Positions 8,347-18,703 of a stretch of 64,000 nt of DNA are shown here, one piece after another. The position numbers and the translations under genes were made by a program. The stretch is from Methylophilus sp. DW102 (GTDB taxonomy: Bacteria > Pseudomonadota > Gammaproteobacteria > Burkholderiales > Methylophilaceae). Where the stretch lies: assembly GCF_037076555.1 (NCBI RefSeq), contig NZ_AP029023.1, forward strand, positions 2,108,001-2,172,000, written 5' to 3'. The notes under the pieces are model-generated. The model was not told where the DNA came from, ran no database searches, and saw nothing but the letters and a program-made list of their open reading frames with translations. Every line of letters begins with the position of its first letter. Positions within the stretch are counted from its first letter, which is position 1.

Positions 8347-9510
8347 TTACAAAATATCCAGATCAGAAATCTTGCTGCGTTCCTGATTTTCCGGGTTGGC
8401 GACTTTGCTGTTGAGTTTAAATTTGAGTCGCAAGTCGTTGACCGAGTCGGCATTGCGCAAGGCGTCTTCGTAACTGATCTGGCTGGTTTCAAACAGGTCA
8501 AACAAGGCCTGATCAAAGGTCTGCATGCCCAGCTCTCGGGATTTGGCCATGACTTCTTTAATGCCGTGTACATCACCTTTATAAATCAGGTCTGAAATCA
8601 GCGGCGAGTGCAGCAGAACTTCGACGGCAGCCACACGACCAGAACCATCCACTTTAGGAATCAACCGTTGTGAGGCAATACAGCGCAGGTTGAGCGACAG
8701 GTCCATCAGCAATTGCTGCCGGCGTTCTTCGGGAAAAAAGTTGATAATGCGGTCCAGCGCCTGGTTGGTGCTGTTGGCGTGCAAGGTGGCCAGACACAAG
8801 TGGCCGGTTTCAGAAAAGGCAATCGCGTAATCCATGGTTTCACGGTCGCGGATTTCACCGATCATGATCACATCCGGTGCCTGACGTAGCGTGTTCTTGA
8901 GCGCGGCATGCCAGTTGTCCGTATCCACGCCCACTTCGCGCTGGGTGACAATGCAGTTGCGGTGGCTATGCACAAACTCTACCGGGTCTTCAATGGTGAT
9001 AATGTGGCCATAACTGCTTTCATTGCGGTGCCCCAGCATGGCGGCCATTGAGGTCGACTTACCTGATCCCGTGCCGCCAACAAAAATAATCAGGCCGCGC
9101 TTTGCCATCACCACATCCTTGAGTACGGGCGGCAAGTTCAAATCATCAAATTTGGGGATATTGGTATTGATCACCCGAATCACCAGACCTACGGCACTGC
9201 GCTGCACAAAGGCATTGACGCGGAAACGGCCCACCGATGGCATGCTGATCGCAAAATTGCACTCCATGGTTTCTTTAAACTCTTGCGCTTGCTTGTCATT
9301 CATGACAGTACGCGCAATTTCGGCCGTTTGCTGGGTACTCAAAGTTTGTGAGGTAATCGGTGTGAGCTTGCCATCAATCTTCATGGCCGGCGGAAAGCCT
9401 GCGGTAATAAACAAATCCGAGGCTTTACGCGTGACCATGAGCTTCAACAGGTCATTAATAAATTTCTCGGTTTGCGCGTGATCGGCGCCGGTCTGCATGC
9501 TGCTATCCAT
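8347..9510 (-). CDS. pilU: PilT/PilU family type IV pilus retraction ATPase (PilU)
   Basis: 387 aa. The Walker A motif GGTGSGKST is near residue 145. The Asp box ITIEDPVEFVH, the Walker B region and the His box typical of secretion ATPases follow. The N-terminal KASDLFITAG motif and a C-terminal extension beyond PilT length mark PilU. It is an accessory retraction motor that works with PilT at the inner membrane base of the pilus. It lies 9 nt downstream of pilT on the same strand. Confidence 0.94.
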   Translation of the reverse strand: MDSSMQTGADHAQTEKFINDLLKLMVTRKASDLFITAGFPPAMKIDGKLTPITSQTLSTQQTAEIARTVMNDKQAQEFKETMECNFAISMPSVGRFRVNAFVQRSAVGLVIRVINTNIPKFDDLNLPPVLKDVVMAKRGLIIFVGGTGSGKSTSMAAMLGHRNESSYGHIITIEDPVEFVHSHRNCIVTQREVGVDTDNWHAALKNTLRQAPDVIMIGEIRDRETMDYAIAFSETGHLCLATLHANSTNQALDRIINFFPEERRQQLLMDLSLNLRCIASQRLIPKVDGSGRVAAVEVLLHSPLISDLIYKGDVHGIKEVMAKSRELGMQTFDQALFDLFETSQISYEDALRNADSVNDLRLKFKLNSKVANPENQERSKISDLDIL

Positions 9511-9519
9511 CTTTAATAT

Positions 9520-10563
9520 TTATCCGATAATGCCATCACGGTTAGCCGCTTTGGTACGCGCCTCATCGGCGCTGATGACGTTGCGTCGCACCAGATCTTG
9601 CAGATTCTGGTCCAGCGTTTGCATGCCCACACTTTGGCCCGTCTGAATTGCCGAATACATCTGCGCAATCTTGTTTTCGCGAATCAGGTTACGGATGGCG
9701 GGGGTTCCGATCATGATTTCATGGGCAGCCACCCGGCCCTGCTCGTCTTTGGTTTTACACAGGGTTTGCGAGATCACGGCGCGTAAAGACTCTGAGAGCA
9801 TGGAGCGCACCATTTCCTTTTCTGCCGCCGGGAACACATCGACTACCCGGTCTATGGTCTTGGCCGCAGAGCTGGTATGCAGGGTCCCAAATACCAGGTG
9901 ACCGGTTTCGGCCGCAGTCAGCGCCAGGCGGATGGTTTCCAGGTCACGCATTTCACCCACCAGAATCACATCCGGGTCTTCACGCAAGGCTGACCGCAGC
10001 GCATTTTCAAACGACATGGTATGCGGCCCGACTTCACGCTGGTTAATCAATGACTTTTTCGAGGTATGCACAAATTCGATCGGGTCTTCCACGGTCAGGA
10101 TATGCGACATCTGGGATTCATTAATGTAATCAATCATCGCCGCCAGTGTGGTCGATTTACCTGAACCGGTCGGCCCGGTCACCAGCACAATGCCACGCGG
10201 CGTATCGGCCAGGTCCTTGAACACGCGTGGGGCGTTAAGCTCTTCCAGCGTCAACACCTTGCTAGGAATGGTACGGAATACCGCACCGGCGCCGCGCTGG
10301 TGGTTAAATGCATTGACCCGGAAACGCGCCAGGTCAGGGATCTCGAATGAAAAATCGCATTCCAGCTTTTCTTCATACACTTTGCGCTGGCTGTCATTCA
10401 TGATGTCGTACAACATGCTATGTACTTCAGCATGATCCATGGCGGGTAAGTTGATTTTACGCACATCGCCATGCACGCGTATCATCGGTGGCAACCCGGC
10501 TGACAAATGCAAGTCTGAGGCTTTGTTTTTAACTGAAAACGCCAATAAATCTGAAATATCCAC
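9520..10563 (-). CDS. pilT: Type IV pilus retraction ATPase PilT
   Basis: 347 aa, the standard PilT length. It has KASDLHLSAGLPP at the N-terminus, Walker A GPTGSGKSTTL near residue 133, the Asp box LTVEDPIEFVH and the conserved FGTLHTSSAAKTIDR. The hexameric ATPase depolymerises pili, driving twitching motility and DNA uptake. It is divergently oriented to yggS across about 65 bp, as in many proteobacteria, and followed directly by pilU. Confidence 0.96.
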   Translation of the reverse strand: MDISDLLAFSVKNKASDLHLSAGLPPMIRVHGDVRKINLPAMDHAEVHSMLYDIMNDSQRKVYEEKLECDFSFEIPDLARFRVNAFNHQRGAGAVFRTIPSKVLTLEELNAPRVFKDLADTPRGIVLVTGPTGSGKSTTLAAMIDYINESQMSHILTVEDPIEFVHTSKKSLINQREVGPHTMSFENALRSALREDPDVILVGEMRDLETIRLALTAAETGHLVFGTLHTSSAAKTIDRVVDVFPAAEKEMVRSMLSESLRAVISQTLCKTKDEQGRVAAHEIMIGTPAIRNLIRENKIAQMYSAIQTGQSVGMQTLDQNLQDLVRRNVISADEARTKAANRDGIIG

Positions 10564-10629
10564 AATCCACTCCAGTGATTATTTATATAATGTTATTTTT
10601 TACCTCTACCCGGCACCGTGTTGCTTCCC

Positions 10630-11334
10630 ATGACTGATATTGCTGACAATCTGGCACTCATCCGCCAACAACTGGCCCAGGCACGTGCAAGCTACCAGGC
10701 CACACAAACGGTCACTTTATGTGCGGTGAGTAAAGCACAACCTGCCTCAGCTCTCAGGGAGGCCTATCAGGCCGGTCAAACGGTGTTTGGTGAAAACTAC
10801 CTGCAAGAAGCGCTCGCCAAACAACAGCAACTGCAAGACTGTGCGATAGCATGGCATTTTATTGGCCCGATTCAAAGCAACAAAACACAGCCAATTGCCT
10901 GTCATTTCGATTGGGTGCATTCGGTGGACCGCCTTAAAATTGCACAACGCTTGTCTGACGCGCGCCCTGCAGACATGGCGCCTTTGAATATTTGCCTGCA
11001 AGTCAATATTAGCCAGGAATCAAGCAAAAGTGGTGCCAGCGCTCAAGAGGTGCTGGATCTGGCTTTAAATATCAGGCAGTTACCACGCTTGCATTTGCGC
11101 GGTCTGATGGCGATTCCGGCCCCCGTGGAAGATTTCGACCAGCAACGTGACCAATTTCGGCAGGTACGGGCCCTGTTTGATCACCTGAATGCGCATGGCT
11201 TGCAGCTGGATACCCTCTCCATCGGCATGAGTGGTGACTTTGCCGCAGCCATTGCCGAAGGCGCGACGCTGGTGCGCATCGGCACAGCCATTTTTGGCGC
11301 CCGCCCGCGTAAACCCGATAACGACTCAGTTTAA
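10630..11334 (+). CDS. yggS: YggS/PLPBP family pyridoxal phosphate homeostasis protein
   Basis: 234 aa from the ATG at 10630 (an in-frame GTG lies at 10618). It has the alanine racemase-like TIM-barrel motifs: VSKAQPA with the PLP lysine near residue 35, FGENYLQEA, WHFIGPIQSNKT, and LSIGMSGDFAAAIAEGATLVRIGTAIFG at the end. The family binds PLP and balances vitamin B6 and amino acid pools in the cytosol. The yggS-proC-yggT order is a conserved proteobacterial cluster. Confidence 0.95.
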   Translation: MTDIADNLALIRQQLAQARASYQATQTVTLCAVSKAQPASALREAYQAGQTVFGENYLQEALAKQQQLQDCAIAWHFIGPIQSNKTQPIACHFDWVHSVDRLKIAQRLSDARPADMAPLNICLQVNISQESSKSGASAQEVLDLALNIRQLPRLHLRGLMAIPAPVEDFDQQRDQFRQVRALFDHLNAHGLQLDTLSIGMSGDFAAAIAEGATLVRIGTAIFGARPRKPDNDSV

Positions 11335-11352
11335 AGAAGGAACTTGAATACC

Positions 11353-12183
11353 ATGCAATCACTGTCAGCCACCCGCATCGCCTTTATTGGCGGCGGCAAT
11401 ATGGCACAAGCCCTGATGATAGGCCTGCAACAACGAGGCTTTGCCATGTCACACATTACCGTGATTGACCCGGACACCAGCAAGCATGCTTCGCTACAAG
11501 CCAAATTAGGCGTGCAAACCAGCGCGGCGCTGTCGGCAGCCTCACTGGCGGCTGAAGTTGTGGTGCTGGCGGTCAAACCACAGCAATTGCAGGCGGTGGC
11601 ACACTCGCTGGCTCCCTACTTACAATCACAATTGGTGATCTCAGTTGCCGCCGGCATACGCACCGGCGACTTGTGCCGCTGGTTAGGCGGCTACCAGACG
11701 CTGATTCGCACCATGCCCAATACGCCTGCGCAAATTCAGGCGGGCATTACTGGCGCTTATGCCCTGCCAGCCGTCTCAGCAGGCCAGCGTGACGTTGCCG
11801 ACCAGTTGTTGCAAGCGGCGGGTGAAGTGGTTTGGCTAGAAGCTGAAGACCAGCTGGATGCGGTGACCGCGATTTCGGGCAGTGGCCCGGCTTATGTCTT
11901 TTTGATGATAGAAGCACTCACCGCGGCAGGGGTCGCTTTAGGACTCAGCGAAGCCCAGTCACAACAACTCAGCCTGGCCACATTCAAAGGCGCCAGCTTG
12001 CTCGCAGCCTCGAGCCCTACCCCTGTGGCGACCCTGCGTGAGCAAGTGACCTCCAAGGGCGGCACTACCGAACAAGGCCTGCTCAGTATGCGTGAGCACG
12101 ATATTCATGGCATGATGCAACATGCCGCGGCACAAGCAGCACGCCGCGCCAAAGAACTCGGCGATCAATTGGGAGCACAATAA
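11353..12183 (+). CDS. proC: Pyrroline-5-carboxylate reductase
   Basis: 276 aa from ATG 11353, 10 nt after an AAGGAA site; the in-frame TTG at 11344 is too close to it. The Rossmann motif IAFIGGGNMAQALM opens the protein. AVKPQQ, RTMPNTPAQIQAG and the C-terminal SGSGPAYVF and TSKGGTTEQGL motifs are all present. It reduces 1-pyrroline-5-carboxylate to proline with NAD(P)H, the last step of proline synthesis. The stop overlaps the yggT start (TAATG). Confidence 0.95.
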   Translation: MQSLSATRIAFIGGGNMAQALMIGLQQRGFAMSHITVIDPDTSKHASLQAKLGVQTSAALSAASLAAEVVVLAVKPQQLQAVAHSLAPYLQSQLVISVAAGIRTGDLCRWLGGYQTLIRTMPNTPAQIQAGITGAYALPAVSAGQRDVADQLLQAAGEVVWLEAEDQLDAVTAISGSGPAYVFLMIEALTAAGVALGLSEAQSQQLSLATFKGASLLAASSPTPVATLREQVTSKGGTTEQGLLSMREHDIHGMMQHAAAQAARRAKELGDQLGAQ

Positions 12184-12731
12184 TGTTGCAAAACATGACA
12201 ACTTTTTTACTGAATGCAGTATTTGGTATTCTGACTTTTTTACTGGTATTGCGTTTTTTAATGCAGTGGACAAGGACCTCGTTCCAGAATCCGCTGGGGC
12301 AAATGGCCATGGCGCTGACTGACTTTATGGTCAAGCCTGCCCGCAAACTGATTCCCCCTGCCCGACAGCTGGATTTATCAACCCTGTTGCTGGCCTGGCT
12401 GGTACAAGTAATTCTGTTCGCCTTGCTGACCTTGCTTGTAGCCGCCCCAGTGTCCCCGGTGTTTTGGTTCTGGCAGGCCTTTGTCGCCGTCCTGGGGCAA
12501 ATGCTGGATGTGTTTTTTTACGCCATTTTGCTCATGGCCATTTTAAGCTGGATCAATCCATACAGCCCGATTTATGGCGTGCTGAACCAGTTATCAGCGC
12601 CTATCCTCAATCCGTTGCGTAATGTCTTGCCTTCGATTCAGGGATTCGATTTTTCCGCGCTGGTCGCCTTGCTGTTGTTGCAAATGATCAGCCGTATCGT
12701 GCTGCCAGGCTTGGCGGGCGGCATGCTGTAA
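12183..12731 (+). CDS. yggT: YggT family integral membrane protein
   Basis: 182 aa with two repeated YGGT halves, each with hydrophobic helices. The first half has RFLMQWTRTSFQNPLGQ, the second ILSWINPYSPIYGVLNQLSAPILNPLRNV. The molecular role is unresolved; relatives are linked to osmotic stress and cell envelope organisation. It is coupled to proC by a one-base overlap. Confidence 0.9.
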   Translation: MLQNMTTFLLNAVFGILTFLLVLRFLMQWTRTSFQNPLGQMAMALTDFMVKPARKLIPPARQLDLSTLLLAWLVQVILFALLTLLVAAPVSPVFWFWQAFVAVLGQMLDVFFYAILLMAILSWINPYSPIYGVLNQLSAPILNPLRNVLPSIQGFDFSALVALLLLQMISRIVLPGLAGGML

Positions 12732-12757
12732 CACGCATACGCAGTGCTGCGCATCGC

Positions 12758-12785
12758 GGGGACGGCCTTACCTCTGGCCGTCCTC
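12758..12785. terminator. Hairpin between convergent yggT and rng
   Basis: GGACGGCC (12760-12767) pairs with GGCCGTCC (12776-12783) around an 8-nt loop, and flanking bases can extend the stem. It lies between two convergent genes. It lacks a clear T tract on the plus strand, so its use as an intrinsic terminator is likely but not certain. Confidence 0.55.
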
Positions 12786-12802
12786 TCCAGAACAACAATT
12801 TT

Positions 12803-14275
12803 CTAGACCCAAACGATATCAAACTCTTCGCGGCCGTATTGCGTATCCGGGTGCAGCGACACCGGCCGTTTGATAAAGTCTGACAAATTGGCCAGGCTTT
12901 GTGACTCTTCATCGCCCAGCATATTGATCACCTCGGGCGAGGCCAGAATCTTGAACTCTTTGGCATTTTTAAACTGCTTGGACTCACGCAATAACTCACG
13001 CATGATTTCATAGCAAATGGTCTGGGCGGTCTTGAGCTCACCACGCCCCTGGCAAACCTGACACGATTCACACAGCAAATGCGCCAGGCTCTCGCGCGTC
13101 CGTTTGCGCGTGAGCTCCACCAGCCCAAGGGCAGAAAACCCGTTCACATTAATCCGCGCACGGTCCAGCGTCACAGCACTGCGCAACTCTTCCAGCACTG
13201 CCGCACGTTGTGCATCCTCATCCATATCAATAAAGTCGATGATAATGATGCCGCCCAGGTTACGCAGGCGTAGCTGACGGGCAATCGCTTGCGCCGCCTC
13301 CAGATTGGTTTTGAAAATGGTATCGGACAGGTTTTTACCACTGACAAAACTACCGGTGTTCACATCCACCGTGGTCAGCGCTTCAGTCTGGTCAAAGATC
13401 AGGTAGCCACCCGATTTGAGCTCCACCTTGCGCGCCAGCGCCTTTTCGATTTCGTTTTCAATATCGTAAAACTCAAACAGCGAGCGTTCGCCTTTGTAGT
13501 GCGTCAGCGGTTTTACCGCGTGCGAAACATAAAGCTCGGCAAACTCTTTTAGCCGCTCAAACATCTCGCGCGAATCGACACGGATGCTGGTGGTTTCGGT
13601 ACACACCACATCGCGCAAAATGCGTCGCGGCAAACTCAGGTCATAAAAAATCAGCGAGCGTTCACCGACCTTGGTGCTCTCGGTCTGGATTTTTTGCCAC
13701 ACTTTGCGCAAATACTCGATGTCGGCCAACAACTCCTGATCGGTGGCGTTTTCTGACATGGTGCGGATGATATAGCCGCCTTCGCGTGCTTCAGGCAACA
13801 AGCCCAGCAAACGATTGCGCAAAAACTCGCGTTCTTCTTCGTGATCAATGCGCTGCGATACGCCGATATGTTTCTGGTAAGGCAAATACACCAAAAAACG
13901 GCCGGCAATGCTGATTTCAGTGGTCAGGCGTGCGCCTTTGGTGCCTATCGCCTCTTTAATCACCTGGACGATAATCGACTGGCCTTCATGCAACACTTCC
14001 TGAATCGGGCGGTCGGTTTTCACCGCGCCCTCCTCGGTATGGCACTCCATGATATCGGCCGCATGCAAAAAGGCCGCACGCGGCAGGCCGATTTCGACAA
14101 AGGCAGATTGCATGCCAGGCAACACGCGCACAACAGTGCCGCGATAAATATTACCGACAATCCCCAGCGAAGAGGCGCGTTCAATGTGCAACTCCTGAAC
14201 GATGCCCTGCTCCAGAATCGCCACGCGCGTTTCCTGCGGCGTGACGTTAATCAATACTTCCTGTGCCAACGACAT
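12803..14275 (-). CDS. rng: Ribonuclease G
   Basis: 490 aa, the RNase G length without the long scaffold tail of RNase E. An S1 RNA-binding domain spans about residues 37-125 (GNIYRGTVVRVLPGMQSAFVEIG). The catalytic metal-binding aspartates lie in LTTVDVNTGSF and IIIDFIDM, and a CxxC zinc-link motif (CESCQVC) follows. It processes 16S rRNA 5' ends and decays some mRNAs. It lies 40 nt downstream of maf on the same strand, a conserved pairing. Confidence 0.95.
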   Translation of the reverse strand: MSLAQEVLINVTPQETRVAILEQGIVQELHIERASSLGIVGNIYRGTVVRVLPGMQSAFVEIGLPRAAFLHAADIMECHTEEGAVKTDRPIQEVLHEGQSIIVQVIKEAIGTKGARLTTEISIAGRFLVYLPYQKHIGVSQRIDHEEEREFLRNRLLGLLPEAREGGYIIRTMSENATDQELLADIEYLRKVWQKIQTESTKVGERSLIFYDLSLPRRILRDVVCTETTSIRVDSREMFERLKEFAELYVSHAVKPLTHYKGERSLFEFYDIENEIEKALARKVELKSGGYLIFDQTEALTTVDVNTGSFVSGKNLSDTIFKTNLEAAQAIARQLRLRNLGGIIIIDFIDMDEDAQRAAVLEELRSAVTLDRARINVNGFSALGLVELTRKRTRESLAHLLCESCQVCQGRGELKTAQTICYEIMRELLRESKQFKNAKEFKILASPEVINMLGDEESQSLANLSDFIKRPVSLHPDTQYGREEFDIVWV

Positions 14276-14315
14276 AGTGCTTATCCAATCCCGAATCTAT
14301 TTTTTTGATAGCAGT

Positions 14316-14885
14316 TTACCATGCGTTCAGCAGCTGCGCCGTTTCATGCAGCGGCAAACCCATCACCCCGCTATAACTGCCCTCAATGCGCGCAATCCAG
14401 GCCCCGGCACGGCCCTGAATACCATACGCCCCGGCCTTGTCCATGGGCTCCCCCGAAGCCACATAGTCTTGTAGCACCGCCAATGGCACAGGCATCATAT
14501 GCACCCGCGTGGTACTCAACAAGCACTGCGCTTTACCCTCGTGCATCACCGCTACCGCCGTGTGCACCTCATGCAAGCTGCCACTTAGCCGCGTCAGCAT
14601 GGCCAGCGCTTCCGCCGCATCCGCCGGCTTGCCCAATATTTCGTTGCCCAGCGCGACCGTGGTATCTGCCGCCAGAATCGGCAACCCGCGGTGACCATGC
14701 TCTGCATGGATCGCTTGTGCCTTGGCTACCGCCAGCCGCTGCACATAACGGGCAGGATCTTCACCCGGCCAACATGACTCATCAATATCCGCGGGCATGA
14801 TGTCACAGCTTATGCCCAATTGCGCCAGTAACTCGACGCGGCGTGGGCTACGCGAGGCCAAAATAATCTTGCGATTGTTCATCAT
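14316..14885 (-). CDS. maf: Maf family nucleotide pyrophosphatase
   Basis: 189 aa. It has the N-terminal ASRSPRRVELLAQLG motif, ILAADTTVALG with the catalytic Asp, and GAYGIQGRAGAWIARIEGSYSGVMGLP near the end. Maf proteins hydrolyse dTTP/UTP or m7GTP, preventing incorporation of non-canonical nucleotides. The QGRAG signature suits the dTTP/UTP (YhdE) branch. Two adjacent ATG codons (14885 and 14882) are possible starts. Confidence 0.93.
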   Translation of the reverse strand: MMNNRKIILASRSPRRVELLAQLGISCDIMPADIDESCWPGEDPARYVQRLAVAKAQAIHAEHGHRGLPILAADTTVALGNEILGKPADAAEALAMLTRLSGSLHEVHTAVAVMHEGKAQCLLSTTRVHMMPVPLAVLQDYVASGEPMDKAGAYGIQGRAGAWIARIEGSYSGVMGLPLHETAQLLNAW

Positions 14886-15047
14886 TCTGTATCTTTATCA
14901 AATGCACGACATCCAGTGCTGGGTACCACAATTATTAAAACGGTATTATGGCTTATTCCAACCCTGGTTTAGCGAGACTTTGCAAGTTTCGCTAGCCCCG
15001 GCCGCTTTGTGTACAATACCCCCTCGTTTCACACTTGCAGCCTCGCC

Positions 15048-15905
15048 ATGAATACCATCGAACAGCTGATACAGCGCGCCGACCAACTGATTACAAGACT
15101 TGAGCACCTGTTGCCCACCCCACCTGCTGAGCCAGACTGGCAAGCCGTGGCCTGGCGCTGGGTCAAGCACAACGGACAAGGCCAGTTACAAGCCGTCGGG
15201 CATCCACACCAGATTCTGCTGGACGATATCCGCTTTATAGACCGGCAAAAAAATGAGGTGGTGCGAAATACACGCCAGTTTTTACAAGGCCTGCCCGCCA
15301 ACCACGTGTTGCTGACAGGCGCACGCGGCACCGGTAAATCGTCGCTTGTAAAGGCCGTGCTCAACGCTTACGCCAGCCAAGGCTTACGTCTGATAGAAGT
15401 CGAAAAACAAGACCTCACAGACTTGCCACAAATCACTCAATTGATACGCAACCGCCCGGAAAAGTTTATTATTTTTTGTGATGACCTCACCTTTGAAGCC
15501 AACGACATCGGCTATAAAGCCCTTAAAGTCATCCTCGATGGCTCGATTGAAAACGCCTCGTCCAACCTGCTGGTCTACGCCACGTCTAACCGCAAAAACC
15601 TGATGCCGGAATATATGTCTGACAATCAACCGATTGTAGATAACGGCGAAATCCGCCAGAACGACACCATAGACGAAAAAACCTCACTGGCAGAGCGCTT
15701 TGGTTTGTGGCTCTCGTTTTACAGTTTCGACCAGGATGAATATCTCAATATTGCCGCCCACTGGCTGCAGACTTTTGGCATCACGATGGATGAGACAGCC
15801 CGTCATGCCGCCCTGCAGTTTTACCATACGCGCGGCGCCCGCAGCGGCCGTGTCGCCTACCAGTTTGCCAAAGACTACGCCGGCCAACTGCAACTGAAAT
15901 CCTGA
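15048..15905 (+). CDS. DUF815 AAA-like ATP-binding protein
   Basis: 285 aa from the ATG at 15048; an in-frame GTG at 15009 would add 13 residues. Walker A is GARGTGKSS at residues 91-98 and Walker B is IIFCDDLTFE. The sensor-like VYATSNRKNLMPEYMSDN follows. This matches the DUF815 family, a widespread proteobacterial AAA-type ATPase of unknown function. It is followed after 3 nt by the mutT-type gene, a common neighbour arrangement in betaproteobacteria. Confidence 0.88.
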   Translation: MNTIEQLIQRADQLITRLEHLLPTPPAEPDWQAVAWRWVKHNGQGQLQAVGHPHQILLDDIRFIDRQKNEVVRNTRQFLQGLPANHVLLTGARGTGKSSLVKAVLNAYASQGLRLIEVEKQDLTDLPQITQLIRNRPEKFIIFCDDLTFEANDIGYKALKVILDGSIENASSNLLVYATSNRKNLMPEYMSDNQPIVDNGEIRQNDTIDEKTSLAERFGLWLSFYSFDQDEYLNIAAHWLQTFGITMDETARHAALQFYHTRGARSGRVAYQFAKDYAGQLQLKS

Positions 15906-16857
15906 GCCATGACAAAACTCGTCCAAGTCGCCGTCGCTATCCTGATCCGCCCCAATGGCGAATACTTGCTCGCCAGCCGTCCCAATGGCAAAGGCTGGGC
16001 TGGTTGGTGGGAATTCCCCGGCGGCAAAATCGAATCTGGTGAAAGCCCGGAACAGGCACTGATCCGTGAATCACAGGAAGAACTCGGCATTACGCCCACA
16101 CAAATCCAGCCATGGATCAAACGCCGCTACGACTACCCGGCCACGCATGACGCCGAAGCCAAAACCGTGCTGCTGCATTTCTTTTTTGTTCATACCTGGC
16201 AAGGCGAATTACAAGCGCGCGAAGGCCAGCAGTTTGCCTGGCAGCACCCACGCACACTCAACGTCAGCCCCGTGCTACCTGCCAATGCACCAATCATGCA
16301 AGCACTCAGTCTGCCACCTGTGTATGCCATCAGCAATATCCAGGAAATGGGTGAACACGCATTCTTGCAAGCGTTAAAGCAGCAGCTCGACCAAGGCCTG
16401 CAATTGCTGCAAATACGCGAATCACAGCTTGATGACGCAGCCCTCGCCAAATTGAGCGAGGAAGTATTACAGCTATGTGCGCCTTATGACTGCCGCTGCT
16501 TACTCAATGGTAGCCCCGAACAAGCATTACAACTCGGCTACCACGGCGTGCATTTAAATAGCCAGCGCCTGATGACCCTCACGAAAAAGCCGGATAACTT
16601 GTTAGTAGGTGCCTCTTGCCATAACCGCGTAGAGTTAGCGCAAGCACAATCATTACAACTACACTTTGCAATGCTCTCCCCTGTGCTACCGACAAAAAGT
16701 CACCCTGAAGCAACTGGACTAGGCTGGGAGCAATTTGGTGAAATGTTAAACGGGCTTGAGATTCCAGTGTATGCACTGGGTGGGATGCATTTTGAACATG
16801 TATCGCAGGCGCAATCCTTTGGTGCGCGTGGCATTGCCATGCAACGTGCGATCTGGG

Positions 16858-17615
<758 letters not shown>

Positions 17616-17660
17616 GATTTTGATCGGTCCTTCTACTTAGATGCCAGGAAAATAATAAAG

Positions 17661-18020
17661 ATGATACAGTTTTCATTTATTAACTTATTGCTCTTAGCCT
17701 CATTTTCTACAGCACAAGCTGCAGATTACCTAGGTCAGTTTCTTTACAAATACGACAGCGGCAGTATTTACCGTGTAAAGGTAAATGATGCTAGATCAAT
17801 GTCGTGGGTGTGTATTGAGGGCTCTGAAAAAGGCGCGAATGGTATAGAAAAACCTGAACGCTTTAAAGTCGCCGAAAAAATTTACTTTGCCTCATGGGTA
17901 GAAAAAACAGGCATTAGCGTCTCTCAGGTGATTAACTTAAAAACAATGAAGGTCTATTCAACCATTATTGACGGTAAAGAACGTTATGTTCTTGCAGGTA
18001 AAGTCATTCGTGAAAAATAA
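17661..18020 (+). CDS. Small exported protein with MoaF-like domain
   Basis: 119 aa. A signal peptide occupies residues ~1-20 (hydrophobic core, cut after AQA). The mature part pairs short beta strands, YKYDSGSIYRVKVN, MSWVCIEGSEKG, IYFASWVEKTGISVSQVINL and KVYSTI. This order (strand, WxxxEG, YFxxW, GxxVSxVxxL) resembles the lipocalin-like MoaF domain. No enzymatic activity can be stated. The base composition is AT-richer than the neighbouring core genes, fitting the accessory character of the region. Confidence 0.6.
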   Translation: MIQFSFINLLLLASFSTAQAADYLGQFLYKYDSGSIYRVKVNDARSMSWVCIEGSEKGANGIEKPERFKVAEKIYFASWVEKTGISVSQVINLKTMKVYSTIIDGKERYVLAGKVIREK

Positions 18021-18087
18021 GGTTTTTTCCTAACTCATCATCCAGCGGGACGCCTAGCTGAGCACCTTAATTCAAACTGTAAGTGCT

Positions 18088-18275
18088 TCCCCATTTTAAA
18101 CACTAGCCATCAGCAATCTTTGTGTGTGTTTAAGTTTTTTAGCGCATAAGTATCATTTGCTGAAGCCAGTGGTAAGCTAGAAGTCGAAGGACTGAGGTAA
18201 ATACACCTAATCATATTGGGCTCGTTCGGCAGGGTCCAAACAGCTACACATCAAAGCTGGGAGTTCAGCTATGAT
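18088..18275 (+). repeat. Diverged ~185 bp intergenic repeat, copy R1
   Basis: It aligns in direct orientation, with small gaps, to 21137-21314. Shared blocks, in order, are tccccattttaa, a tgtgtt-rich stretch with taagttttt, taagtatc..ttgct, gaaggactg, and ctgg..gttcagct.tgat. Overall similarity by eye is around 60%. No coding potential is conserved. R1 lies immediately left of IS110 relic B. The two copies bracket the dioxygenase-DoxX-LysR cassette. Confidence 0.6.
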
Positions 18276-18299
18276 TGAATTATCCATATCAATGTGTTT

Positions 18300-18465
18300 T
18301 CAACAGAATACAAAGTGCCAAGTGATGTGCGCCTGTACACACCAACATCCCAATGAGGCAAACCGGTAAGTTGGCAACTATGGAATACGGTTGGTCTAGT
18401 AAAACGTGTTACTTAATTAAAATTTCATGACATTCATTGTCAACGCTGTATAAAGGGCACGCTTT
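18300..18465 (-). pseudogene. IS110-family transposase fragment, heavily decayed (relic B)
   Basis: On the minus strand, bases ~18460 to 18318 translate as VDNECHEILIK, a stop, then SIVANLPVCLIGMLVCTGAHH. This matches residue for residue the segment VDNQGHVVLIK to NLPPCLTWMEACTGAYHW of relic A. The nucleotide similarity is obvious over about 145 bp (for example gaggcaa..cggtaagttggc). An in-frame stop and missing ends show it is an old remnant. Confidence 0.75.
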
Positions 18466-18703
18466 GATGCAGAGCGCGCAGGCATGTCACGCATCAGGAA
18501 TAACAACTCAAGAAATCTTTCCGGAATACACAAAGTTCTTTAGCTTCGAAATTAATTAGAGTCGCTTATAACTCTCTCTTTCGATGAGGCGAATTTAAAA
18601 CACACCACAAGGGCATACTTCAACACAGCTCCTTAGCCGCGCACTTGTTCAACTTAATTATAGGATTATCTTACCGTCTGTACCGTATTCTTTAACAATT
18701 TAA
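18466..18703. other. Intergenic stretch with no recognised feature
   Basis: About 240 bp between relic B and the dioxygenase stop codon. It is AT-rich, without an open frame of convincing length, tRNA, or clear terminator. It may hold further unrecognisable IS debris. Confidence 0.5.
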
